Source of the DNA: an uncultured Oscillospiraceae bacterium | GTDB lineage: Bacteria > Bacillota > Clostridia > Oscillospirales > Oscillospiraceae | Direction of reading: 5' to 3' | Length of the DNA: 23,365 nt | NCBI GenBank assembly: GCA_937915075.1 | Contig: CALDMA010000086.1 | Coordinates: 1-23,365, forward strand | In this document: positions 1 to 5,818 of the stretch, piece by piece | How the letters are laid out: every line of letters starts with the position of its first letter | How positions within the stretch are numbered: position 1 is the stretch's first letter | Position numbers and translations under genes: made by a program | Notes under the pieces: generated by a model | Databases searched by the model: none | The model's input: the letters and a program-made list of their open reading frames with translations, nothing else | What the model was told of the DNA's origin: nothing

Positions 1-90
1 GAGTTTATCCGCCTGTTTGACGGCATGAGCGCCCGGCAGCAGAACGAGCTGCTGGCCGATATGCTCCGCCGCCAGCGGGAAGAGAAATAG
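1..90 (+). CDS. C-terminal end of a small protein, possibly regulatory (partial)
   Basis: The first frame is open from base 1 and gives 29 residues before a TAG stop. The segment LFDGMSARQQNELLADMLRR is an amphipathic, charged helix. It resembles the C-terminal tails of many clostridial helix-turn-helix regulators, and also the microprotein at 1491-1622, which has LFDSLSEEDRR. An operator-like palindrome and a promoter follow immediately, which fits a regulator gene. The body of the protein lies outside the window, so the family is a guess. Confidence 0.45.
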   Translation, partial: EFIRLFDGMSARQQNELLADMLRRQREEK

Positions 91-136
91 GCCGCGCGTC
101 CGGCTGCATCCCGCCTCAGCTCCGTTTCCAAAAAAA

Positions 137-158
137 TTTGTAGCAAATTTGCTACAAA
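137..158. promoter_or_regulatory. 22-bp perfect palindrome, probable repressor operator
   Basis: The half-site TTTGTAGCAAA is followed directly by its exact reverse complement. The palindrome ends 5 bp before a consensus -35 box at 163. A dimeric helix-turn-helix repressor bound here would block that promoter. The repressor is not identified; candidates are the protein ending at 90 and the regulator at 1777-2460. Confidence 0.7.
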
Positions 159-162
159 AAGG

Positions 163-191
163 TTGACAAATGCGCTCCGGGGGAATAGTAT
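163..191 (+). promoter_or_regulatory. Sigma-A type promoter
   Basis: TTGACA at 163-168 is separated by exactly 17 bp from TAGTAT at 186-191, a near-consensus vegetative promoter. It points at the NYN/TM2 gene pair. The start point would be near 198, leaving a leader of about 100 nt before the first start codon. Confidence 0.75.
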
Positions 192-196
192 AGTCA

Positions 197-216
197 GTAC
201 AACAATAGCGTTGTAC
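197..216. repeat. Inverted repeat at the predicted transcription start
   Basis: GTACAAC at 197-203 and GTTGTAC at 210-216 are perfect complements separated by 6 nt. The repeat lies at the predicted +1 of the promoter at 163-191. It could be a second operator or a 5' hairpin on the leader RNA; the sequence does not decide between them. Confidence 0.45.
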
Positions 217-225
217 AGTTATCAC

Positions 226-284
226 AACCCCTGGGCAAAGACTCCCACCTTTCGGGATGGTCTGACCCCAGGGGTTTTATTTTT
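226..284 (+). terminator. Leader terminator or attenuator ahead of the NYN gene
   Basis: AACCCCTGGG at 226-235 pairs perfectly with CCCAGGGGTT at 267-276. The closed 31-nt loop can form further short pairings (AGAC/GTCT, TCCC/GGGA). The T-rich tract TTTTATTTTT at 275-284 follows at once. This is the form of an intrinsic terminator, yet it lies between the promoter and the first start codon. It may make a short leader RNA or act as a regulated attenuator. I do not recognise a known riboswitch. Confidence 0.65.
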
Positions 285-302
285 CAAAAAGGGGAGATAT
301 TG

Positions 303-1028
303 GTGAACAAGAGAGAAACACGCAAAACGGCCATCCTCGTTGACGGCGGCTACTACCGCAAACGCGCCATGGACCTCTGGGGCAGAAAAGATGCCGACAG
401 TCGGGCAGACGAACTGTTTTCCTACTGTCTGCTGCATCTGGACTTGCCGGAGGAGCCGCGTGACCTGTACCGCATCTTTTATTACGACTGCCCGCCTATG
501 ACGCGTGAGATGATCCACCCCCTTGACGGAAGCAAGACCACCTTCGCGGAACAGGCCGGGACCCGCTGGACCAACGCCTTTTACGAGGCATTGGCCAAAA
601 AGCGCAAGCTGGCCATTCGCCGCGGCGAGTTGGCCGAGTCGCAGGCCCGCTATGACCTGAAGCCGGACGTGCTGCGCGCACTTCTTGATAAAAAACGCAC
701 CCTCGACAGTCTCACCAAAAATGACTTCAAGATCGAGGTAAAGCAAAAGGGCGTTGATATGCGTATAGGCCTTGATGTGGCCTCCCTGGCCTACGGCGGC
801 TATGTAGATCAGATCATTCTGATCGCCGGGGACAGCGATTTCATCCCCGTGGCTAAAATGGCCCGGAAGCACGGCATAGACTTCATTCTGGACCCCATGA
901 AGCAGAACATAAAAGCAAAGTTGTCCGAGCATATCGATGGCATCGAGTGCTATGTGGACAAGCTCGCGCCTGCATCAAAGAGTGCCGCCGGTTCTGACGC
1001 GTCCCATAAGGAGGGTATTGAGAAATGA
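303..1028 (+). CDS. NYN-domain (LabA/DUF88-like) ribonuclease
   Basis: This 241-residue protein carries the acidic motifs of the NYN branch of PIN-like nucleases. They are ILVDGGYY near the N-terminus (D14), YDCP (D62), KGVDMRIGLDV (D152, D158) and AGDSDF (D177, D179). Together they form a metal-binding site for RNA cleavage. I place the start at GTG 303 because AGGGGAG at 290-296 is spaced 6 nt from it; TTG at 300 is the in-frame alternative. The stop overlaps the next gene's start as ATGA (1025-1028), so the two are translationally coupled. Its place beside the lysogeny genes suggests an accessory or defence role rather than phage replication. The fold call is firm; the biological role is inference. 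Confidence 0.85.
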   Translation: MNKRETRKTAILVDGGYYRKRAMDLWGRKDADSRADELFSYCLLHLDLPEEPRDLYRIFYYDCPPMTREMIHPLDGSKTTFAEQAGTRWTNAFYEALAKKRKLAIRRGELAESQARYDLKPDVLRALLDKKRTLDSLTKNDFKIEVKQKGVDMRIGLDVASLAYGGYVDQIILIAGDSDFIPVAKMARKHGIDFILDPMKQNIKAKLSEHIDGIECYVDKLAPASKSAAGSDASHKEGIEK

Positions 1029-1477
1029 ACGACACGAAATTTTGCACCAACTGCGGTTGTCAGGTAGCCCTGGATGTAGAGGTCTGTCCGCAATGCGGCG
1101 CCCAGCTCGCACCGAAGGAGCGAACCACTAAATACTGCCAGCATTGCGGGCAGCTCATTGACAAAGAATGTGTCGTCTGCCCTCATTGCGGCAAGCAAGT
1201 GGCCGACTTAAAGACCGCTGCGCCCCAGGCAGCGCCGCAGCCTACTATTGTTGTGAATAACACGAACACTGCCGTCGCCAATGGACGCGGCAAGGAGATC
1301 AACAAGTGGATCGCTGCTCTGCTGTGCTTCTTCCTGGGTGGCATCGGCGCCCACAAGTTCTACGAGGGCAAGATCGGCATGGGTATTTTGTACATATTCA
1401 CCTTGGGCCTGGCCGGCATCGGCGCCCTAATAGACTTTATCGTCATCCTTACAAAGCCGAACCCCTACTATGTATGA
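1025..1477 (+). CDS. Double zinc-ribbon TM2-domain membrane protein
   Basis: The 150-residue product begins with two CxxC...CxxC zinc ribbons (C7, C10, C21, C24 and C38, C41, C52, C55). A Pro/Ala/Asn-rich linker of about 30 residues follows. The C-terminus is a TM2 domain: KWIAALLCFFLGGIGAHKFY, a short turn with GKIGMG, then a second hydrophobic helix ending near residue 143. The zinc-ribbon part is probably cytoplasmic. TM2 proteins have no single known function. Coupling to the NYN nuclease by an ATGA overlap suggests the membrane protein anchors, senses for, or restrains the nuclease, but that is inference. Confidence 0.85.
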   Translation: MNDTKFCTNCGCQVALDVEVCPQCGAQLAPKERTTKYCQHCGQLIDKECVVCPHCGKQVADLKTAAPQAAPQPTIVVNNTNTAVANGRGKEINKWIAALLCFFLGGIGAHKFYEGKIGMGILYIFTLGLAGIGALIDFIVILTKPNPYYV

Positions 1478-1479
1478 CA

Positions 1480-1508
1480 AAAGCGGTGTCCTATTTGGAC
1501 ACCGCTTT
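1480..1508. terminator. Bidirectional terminator between convergent genes
   Basis: A 12-bp stem starts AAAGCGGTGTCC and has a 5-nt loop, TATTT. It directly follows the TM2 gene stop and contains the TAG stop of the antisense microprotein. Short T runs lie on both sides. Its GGTGTCC/GGACACC core recurs in hairpins across the late region. Confidence 0.7.
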
Positions 1509-1622
1509 GCCTTTCGCCTCCCCTTCTTTGATTTTCCGCGCCAGCTCCAGCACGGCGCGTCTGTCTTCCTCGCTCAGGCTGTCGAACAGCGCCAGCGCCT
1601 TCTCTCTCCGGTCCTCATCCAT
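1491..1622 (-). CDS. 43-residue charged helical microprotein
   Basis: An ATG at 1622-1620 opens a 43-codon frame ending in TAG inside the shared terminator hairpin. AGGGGA lies 7 nt upstream, and a TACAAT -10-like box sits at 1657-1652 on the same strand. The product starts MDEDRREKALALFDSLSEED and continues as one or two charged amphipathic helices. The LFDSLSEEDRRAVLELA segment resembles the C-terminal tail of the protein ending at base 90. It has no catalytic motif or membrane segment. It could be a small regulator or antirepressor, or a remnant of a larger regulator. I do not know its function. Confidence 0.5.
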   Translation of the reverse strand: MDEDRREKALALFDSLSEEDRRAVLELARKIKEGEAKGKAVSK

Positions 1623-1651
1623 TCTCCCTTCCCCTTTCAGTTGGTACCTCT

Positions 1652-1740
1652 ATTGTACCGCCCAGAGCCGCAAAGTCCAGTGACTCACGCGAAAACTCGC
1701 TGTCTTATTATGACAATTACTGCGCTATTATGACAATTAC
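1652..1740. promoter_or_regulatory. Divergent promoter region with 15-bp direct repeats
   Basis: The gap between the leftward microprotein and the rightward regulator holds two identical 15-bp copies of TATTATGACAATTAC at 1706-1720 and 1726-1740. Their spacing is exactly 20 bp, about two helical turns. A TACAAT -10-like hexamer on the minus strand lies at 1657-1652. The repeats probably bind a regulator on one DNA face, most simply the adjacent helix-turn-helix protein. Confidence 0.5.
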
Positions 1741-1776
1741 CCCCAAAAGCTGAATTTTTCACCGAGGAGGCCCATC

Positions 1777-2460
1777 ATGTCCGCACTTGACGATCTATCC
1801 CCGCAGCTCTCCGCCTATCCCGACGCCATCCGCGCCGCCAGGGCCCGCAGCGGCCTCACCAACGAGGAACTGGCCGAGCGCTCCGGCGTCCCCTATTCCA
1901 CCGTCTGCAAGGTGCAGTCCGGTCTTCAAAATGTCACCGTGCCCCAGGCTGCCGCCCTCTGCGCCACGCTGGGCATCACTCTGGACGACATCGTGCGCCT
2001 GTCGGATGCGCCGCCGTCCGGCAGCGACAGCGAACTCACCCAACAGATCCACGACCTGCAGCTGGAGCGCGCAGACCGCGCCGGAGATCTCCGCGTCCTG
2101 CAAGTGCAGGTGGAGATCCTCACCGCCCAGCTCCACAACTACCGCCATGTGCTGTTCAGCCTGCTGGGCCTCTGTGCCCTGCTCTCTCTCGGCCTTGTTG
2201 TCTATCTCATAATGGACGCCAATATTCCCAACGCCGGCTTCATCATCGGCGGAGATTTCACCTTTGGCGCCTGGGTGGCCGTCCTCATGCTCTGCGCCGG
2301 CGCCTACACCATGGGCCGCGCCTGGCTGCGAATGTCCACCCGCTACGCCGCCCGCGCCGCAGCCGGCCCCGATACCAGCCGCGAGGAGATGGCCGCCCTG
2401 CTCCGTCCCCTCCGTCCCCACCCTGCCCGCCGTGATGAGTATCCCACAAAGGGAGGTTAA
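1777..2460 (+). CDS. XRE-type helix-turn-helix regulator with membrane anchor
   Basis: The 227-residue protein starts at an ATG preceded by GAGGAGG. Residues 14-76 are an XRE/Cro-CI type DNA-binding domain (AIRAARARSGLTNEELAERS, then VPYSTVCKVQSG). Residues 84-120 look like a coiled coil. Two hydrophobic helices follow, near 124-146 and 161-182, and then an Arg/Pro-rich tail. The protein is therefore probably an inner-membrane regulator with its DNA-binding head in the cytoplasm. It sits 5 bp upstream of the integrase, where phages often keep lysogeny regulators. Direct repeats at 1706-1740 are likely operators. No RecA-type autocleavage domain is present, so induction would need another route. 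The role as immunity repressor is inferred. Confidence 0.8.
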   Translation: MSALDDLSPQLSAYPDAIRAARARSGLTNEELAERSGVPYSTVCKVQSGLQNVTVPQAAALCATLGITLDDIVRLSDAPPSGSDSELTQQIHDLQLERADRAGDLRVLQVQVEILTAQLHNYRHVLFSLLGLCALLSLGLVVYLIMDANIPNAGFIIGGDFTFGAWVAVLMLCAGAYTMGRAWLRMSTRYAARAAAGPDTSREEMAALLRPLRPHPARRDEYPTKGG

Positions 2461-2465
2461 CTGCC

Positions 2466-3602
2466 ATGCGCTGCAAGAATAAAGGCTGCGCCCGCGACAT
2501 TGACGCTGACAGCGTCTATTGCAAGTGGTGCGGCACCCGCCAGGTGCGGGAGAAAAAGACGAAGGATGCCGCCCCCGCGGCCCGTCAGCTGCCTTCCGGT
2601 GCCTGGACGTGCCGCGTCCGCGTGGGCGGGCGGGATGTCTCTGTCACCCGCCCCACCAAAGCCGAGGCCCAGGCCGAGGCTATGGCCGTCAAGCACGGCC
2701 TCAAAGCCCCGGACACACCGGAGGTAAACCTCACCCTGGGCGAAGCCATCGACCGCTATATCGAGATGAAGGCGGACATCCTCTCTCCGTCCACCGTGGC
2801 CGGCTACAAGCGCATCCGCAAAAACGCGTTTGCTGCCCTCATGGGGCAAAAGCTCTCTGTACTGTCTCACGAGCGCGTCCAGCGCGCCGTAAATGCTATG
2901 GCGGGTAGTTCCTCCCCCAAGTCCGTCCGCAACGCCTACGGCCTTCTGAGCGCCGCTGTGGGCGAGTTCGCCCCTGACCTGTCCCTGCACGTTACGCTCC
3001 CCCAGAAGATCCGCACAGAGATCGTCCTGCCCAGTGAGGACGACATCAAAGCTATCGCCGCCGCGGTGGCCGGCAAGTGGGTGGAGCTTCCCGTGCTGCT
3101 GGCCATGTGCCTTGGCCTCCGTATGTCAGAGATCCGCGGCCTTACCCATGACTGCGTCAACGGTAGCGTCCTCCATGTCAAACAGGCCCTCGTGGACGAG
3201 GGCGCCAAAGCCCCCAAAACCTACACCTCCGACCGGTACCTCACAGTGCCTACGCATATCCTGGCACTGATCAATGCCATCCCACGGGAGCAAGAGTACC
3301 TGTGCCCCCAAAGCCGCCGCGCCATCTATTACGCCTTCACCACAGCCTGCGAGAAGGCCGGCATCAAGCACTACCGCTTCCACGATCTGAGGCACGTTAA
3401 CGCCTCCGTCATGCTCAAACTGGGCGTTCCGGACAAGTACGCCATGGAGCGCATGGGCCACGCCACAAACAATATGCTCAAGACTGTTTACCAGCACACT
3501 ATGCCCGCCGAACGGGCCAAAGTAGATGCCGACGTCAACAAATATTTCGCGTCCATTTGGCAACAAAATGACAACGGAAATCTCAAAAACAACGGTATAT
3601 AG
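2466..3602 (+). CDS. int: Tyrosine-type site-specific integrase
   Basis: This 378-residue recombinase carries the tyrosine recombinase catalytic set: R219 (CLGLRMSEIRG), K251, H306 and R309 (HDLRH), H332 (MGHAT) and Y342 (TVYQHT). An N-terminal zinc ribbon (C3, C8, C19, C22) and an AP2-like segment (about 40-65) probably bind the arm-type sites. A SAM-like core-binding domain spans about 88-175. It starts 5 bp after the regulator stop, after GGGAGG. Its last codons run into the 16-bp repeat at 3561-3576, one arm of the adjacent attP. It would integrate the phage into a tRNA 3' end and, with an unseen excisionase, remove it. Confidence 0.95.
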   Translation: MRCKNKGCARDIDADSVYCKWCGTRQVREKKTKDAAPAARQLPSGAWTCRVRVGGRDVSVTRPTKAEAQAEAMAVKHGLKAPDTPEVNLTLGEAIDRYIEMKADILSPSTVAGYKRIRKNAFAALMGQKLSVLSHERVQRAVNAMAGSSSPKSVRNAYGLLSAAVGEFAPDLSLHVTLPQKIRTEIVLPSEDDIKAIAAAVAGKWVELPVLLAMCLGLRMSEIRGLTHDCVNGSVLHVKQALVDEGAKAPKTYTSDRYLTVPTHILALINAIPREQEYLCPQSRRAIYYAFTTACEKAGIKHYRFHDLRHVNASVMLKLGVPDKYAMERMGHATNNMLKTVYQHTMPAERAKVDADVNKYFASIWQQNDNGNLKNNGI

Positions 3603-3623
3603 CCACTTATACCATCCAATCAC

Positions 3624-3651
3624 CGGGGTTCGAATCCCCGACGAGGCACCA
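3624..3651 (+). other. tRNA 3'-end fragment (att core)
   Basis: The segment reads as a T-arm (CGGGG, loop TTCGAAT, CCCCG), a 3' acceptor strand ACGAGGC, discriminator A and CCA. The matching 5' acceptor GCCTCGT and the D and anticodon arms are absent upstream, so this is not a functional tRNA. It marks the phage-borne copy of the host tRNA 3' end. The amino-acid identity cannot be read from this part. Confidence 0.8.
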
Positions 3652-3657
3652 ATCAAG

Positions 3658-3695
3658 AAAATCGCGTAGCCATGCGGGCTACGCGATTTTTCTTG
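3658..3695. terminator. Intrinsic terminator after int
   Basis: A 14-bp perfect stem (AAAATCGCGTAGCC at 3658-3671 with its complement at 3677-3690) has a 5-nt loop and is followed by T residues on the plus strand. The A-rich 5' arm gives T residues on the minus strand too, so it may work in both directions. It lies within the attP region. Confidence 0.8.
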
Positions 3696-3812
3696 TATTT
3701 CCAACGCCTCCCGGCGTTTTTACTGTCCAATTCCACCGCCGTACCGTCCGCATTTTCGGACGTTTCCGGGGTTCAAAAAGACATCAAGTGTCAACAAAAT
3801 GACAACGAAACA

Positions 3813-3839
3813 GGCCCGGTCCCACTCAGGGACCGGGCC
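3813..3839 (-). terminator. Terminator at the end of the late operon
   Basis: GGCCCGGTCCC at 3813-3823 pairs with GGGACCGGGCC at 3829-3839 around a 5-nt loop. It begins 4 bp past the endolysin stop in the minus direction. The tail after it (TGTTTCGTTG) is only moderately T-rich, so the very stable stem does most of the work. A TTTT run on the plus side could make it bidirectional. Confidence 0.7.
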
Positions 3840-3843
3840 CGTT

Positions 3844-4539
3844 TTACGCCCTCATCAGGGCCGTCCATGTGTCCCTGCCCACGATGCCGTCTGCGGCCAG
3901 CTTATTGGCCGCCTGGAACCTCTTAACCGCTTTCTCTGTGGCCGCGCCGAAGTCCCCGTCTGCGCCGTATACGCCCACGCTGTAGCCCCAGCCGATCAGC
4001 GTCCGCTGCAGCAGCTTTACCTGCTGGCTCTTGCTGCCCTTGGCCAGCATATACAGCGCCAGCGTGATGTTCACGCAGGGCTCCTCCGGCTTCTCCGGCT
4101 CCACCGTCCCGTAGGCAATGGCGTCAAAGGGGAAGTTGTCGCCGGGGCACCCGGTGGCGTTCACGTCCTTGTGGCGGATGACCTTGCTGATGTCGTACTT
4201 CTGCTTGAGATAGGCCACCAGCTCCGCGCCCGCGGCCTGCTGGGCCTCCGGCATGGTCTCCGTCATGTAGTTGCCCTCGAAGCACACGCCGATGCTGTCG
4301 TAGTTGTTGTTGCCGGCGTGGGCACCCACCGTGTCCTCCGGACGGCCCCGGTAGACGGAGCCGTCCTTACGGACAAAGAAGTGGTACCCGATGCCCACCC
4401 AGCCGTTGGCCAGGTGCCAGCTGTGGATCTGCTGCGCCGTGCAGTTCTTGGCCGCCGCGTGGTGCAGGATGATCCTTGTGGTGGCGGCCCGCTTCGTCAG
4501 CGAGCCGTTCCACTTGTAGTCCACCTCGTTAATTTTCAT
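3844..4539 (-). CDS. Endolysin: N-acetylmuramoyl-L-alanine amidase with peptidoglycan-binding domain
   Basis: This 231-residue lysis enzyme cleaves the bond between N-acetylmuramic acid and L-alanine. Residues 20-142 are an Amidase_2/PGRP domain. The likely zinc ligands are H26 (ILHHAAA), H123 (IRHKDVN) and C131 (TGCPGDNFP); YHFFVRKDG is another family landmark. A Pro/Glu linker leads to a peptidoglycan-binding domain at 163-230 (KLLQRTLIGWGY, DGIVGRDTWTAL). There is no signal peptide, so export should depend on the holin. The start overlaps the holin stop by 11 nt, with GGAGGG ahead of the ATG. It is the last gene of the late block. Confidence 0.95.
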   Translation of the reverse strand: MKINEVDYKWNGSLTKRAATTRIILHHAAAKNCTAQQIHSWHLANGWVGIGYHFFVRKDGSVYRGRPEDTVGAHAGNNNYDSIGVCFEGNYMTETMPEAQQAAGAELVAYLKQKYDISKVIRHKDVNATGCPGDNFPFDAIAYGTVEPEKPEEPCVNITLALYMLAKGSKSQQVKLLQRTLIGWGYSVGVYGADGDFGAATEKAVKRFQAANKLAADGIVGRDTWTALMRA

Positions 4540-5011
4540 CTTCCGCGCCCTCCGTGTCCGCCGCCACAGTCTCCGCGTGGCTCTCGGTGACGTTCTTCAG
4601 CTTTTTAATGAGCGTCACCAGGAACTTCGGCACCGGCGCGCCGACGGCCGCCACATTCTCAAGAATGGAGATCAATTCGTTGATGATGAGCCACGCGATC
4701 ACGATCGCCGCGATGAGGAATTCCACGTTGATGTGGATGCCCACCTGCTCCATGCCGTAGCGCAGCAGGTAGTCCGCGCCCATAGCCACCAGCACGATCA
4801 CCAGGTAGCCCACCTTCTTGAGGATGCCCTTGATGCCCGTCCGGCTGCACAGCTCGCCCGCGGACCACGCCTTGGCCATCCCCGTGCCGTAGTCCACCAC
4901 CATGGCGGCCACCAGCACGATAAGGGGGATGAAAAGCTGCACCATGTAGGCGCTCAGCACGCCCAGCGCCGCAGCCACCACCGCAGAAATGGGGTTAACA
5001 GTTTCTTTCAT
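4529..5011 (-). CDS. Phage holin (TcdE / phi-Cp1 like)
   Basis: The 160-residue protein has hydrophobic helices at about 8-24 and 26-42, at 66-82 and at 95-118. It carries the holin-family segment VVDYGTGMAKAW...GIKGILKKVGYLVIV. It would oligomerise in the cell membrane at a set time and release the endolysin. The C-terminus is charged (KKLKN, then an acidic tail). Its ATG overlaps the upstream stop as ATGA, after GGAAGGAGCGAG, and its own end overlaps the endolysin start, so the lysis genes are coupled. Confidence 0.92.
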   Translation of the reverse strand: MKETVNPISAVVAAALGVLSAYMVQLFIPLIVLVAAMVVDYGTGMAKAWSAGELCSRTGIKGILKKVGYLVIVLVAMGADYLLRYGMEQVGIHINVEFLIAAIVIAWLIINELISILENVAAVGAPVPKFLVTLIKKLKNVTESHAETVAADTEGAEDEN

Positions 5012-5178
5012 GTCTCGCTCCTTCCTGTGTCCGATCCGGACACCGTCGTCATGTCCTCCGCCCCTGTGGCAGCGTCCAGCTCCCGCAGCAGCGCCTCCTT
5101 CGTCTGTTCGTCCCGGATGATCCCCACAGCGCGCTCCACCAGGCAGCACAGCGCCTCAATGACTGCCAACTCATCCAT
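5008..5178 (-). CDS. Small protein of unknown function, 56 residues
   Basis: I chose the ATG at 5178, inside the end of the upstream gene, because GGAGG precedes it by about 8 nt; a longer reading frame starts at 5232. The product is mostly helical and acidic (MDELAVIEALCCLVERAVGI, then DEQTKEALLRELDAATGAED) with no membrane segment. Its stop overlaps the holin ATG. Small proteins just ahead of holins can be antiholins or lysis accessories, but nothing here proves that. Its last codons contain the 5027-5043 inverted repeat. Confidence 0.7.
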   Translation of the reverse strand: MDELAVIEALCCLVERAVGIIRDEQTKEALLRELDAATGAEDMTTVSGSDTGRSET

Positions 5179-5818
5179 CGGCAGCCTCCGTCCAGCCATA
5201 TGCGCCCGGCTCCCACACGTTGCCGTCCACATCGCTGGTCCAGCGCTTGCCGCCGTGGCTCACCTTGGCCCCTTTCGCATAGGCGTCCTGGGCGCCCAGA
5301 GGCTGGCTCCACGCCGGCCATTCCTCTGCCGGATCCGCGGCCACCGCCCACAATGCGGGCGTGTTCTCCGGCTCCCACCCCTCCTGGGACGTGTGGGCCT
5401 GCACGCAGCGGTACAGCTTCTCCCCGGAGTTCCGGTACTGCCCCACCGTATAGGCTACGCCGGCCTCCCAGGAGGCGAACAGCTCCCGATGCTCTCCCGC
5501 CGTCACGGCGTCAATGCTGCCGCCCTCCGCCAGCACCACAAAGGCGATCTCCGTGGCCTGCTGCGTGGCTGCCATGGCCTTTGTCCGGTCCGTGTCCCGG
5601 TAGTGGTCGCCGATGACGTAGAAGTCATAGCGCACCCCGTCCGGGCCGTTCTCCGTGTGGTAACGCTCCACCACCCGGCACCGGTCCGTGATGGTGCAGT
5701 CGTCGTACTCCCGCACAATGGTCACGAACTCCCCCACGGCCAGATCGGGACCGCCCGCCACTTTAAGGCTCTCCCGCGTTACGCCGCCCCTCTGGACGGC
5801 TCCGAATACATACTCCAT
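5171..5818 (-). CDS. Tail-associated protein with two CBM5/12-like carbohydrate-binding modules
   Basis: This 215-residue protein starts at an ATG inside the 3' end of the reverse transcriptase gene, after AAGGAGATG. The first 110 residues are a beta-rich region I cannot name. Two aromatic-rich modules of the chitin-binding ChiC type follow. One is at about 117-160 (GVAYTVGQYRNSGEKLYRCV, with the conserved W and NTPALW). The other is at about 172-211 (YAKGAKVSHGGKRWTSDVDG, with VWEP and YGW). Such modules occur in phage tail fibres and lysins, where they bind cell-wall or surface glycans. Its place between the DGR and the lysis genes suggests a virion adhesion protein. Confidence 0.75.
   Translation of the reverse strand: MEYVFGAVQRGGVTRESLKVAGGPDLAVGEFVTIVREYDDCTITDRCRVVERYHTENGPDGVRYDFYVIGDHYRDTDRTKAMAATQQATEIAFVVLAEGGSIDAVTAGEHRELFASWEAGVAYTVGQYRNSGEKLYRCVQAHTSQEGWEPENTPALWAVAADPAEEWPAWSQPLGAQDAYAKGAKVSHGGKRWTSDVDGNVWEPGAYGWTEAADG

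Larger units (their letters stand above)
3561..3807. other. Phage attachment site attP (core plus two arms)
   Basis: The 16-bp sequence CAACAAAATGACAACG occurs at 3561-3576 and again, in the same orientation, at 3792-3807. Between the copies lies a tRNA 3'-end fragment (3624-3651), the usual crossover core of tyrosine integrases. Having presumed arm-type sites on both sides of one core, next to int, matches attP rather than attL or attR. The assignment of the repeats as arm sites is inference. Confidence 0.7.

Noticed and set aside
3602..3651. A complete tRNA gene next to int
   Set aside because: Only the T-arm, 3' acceptor strand and CCA are present. No matching 5' acceptor (GCCTCGT), D-arm or anticodon arm occurs upstream.
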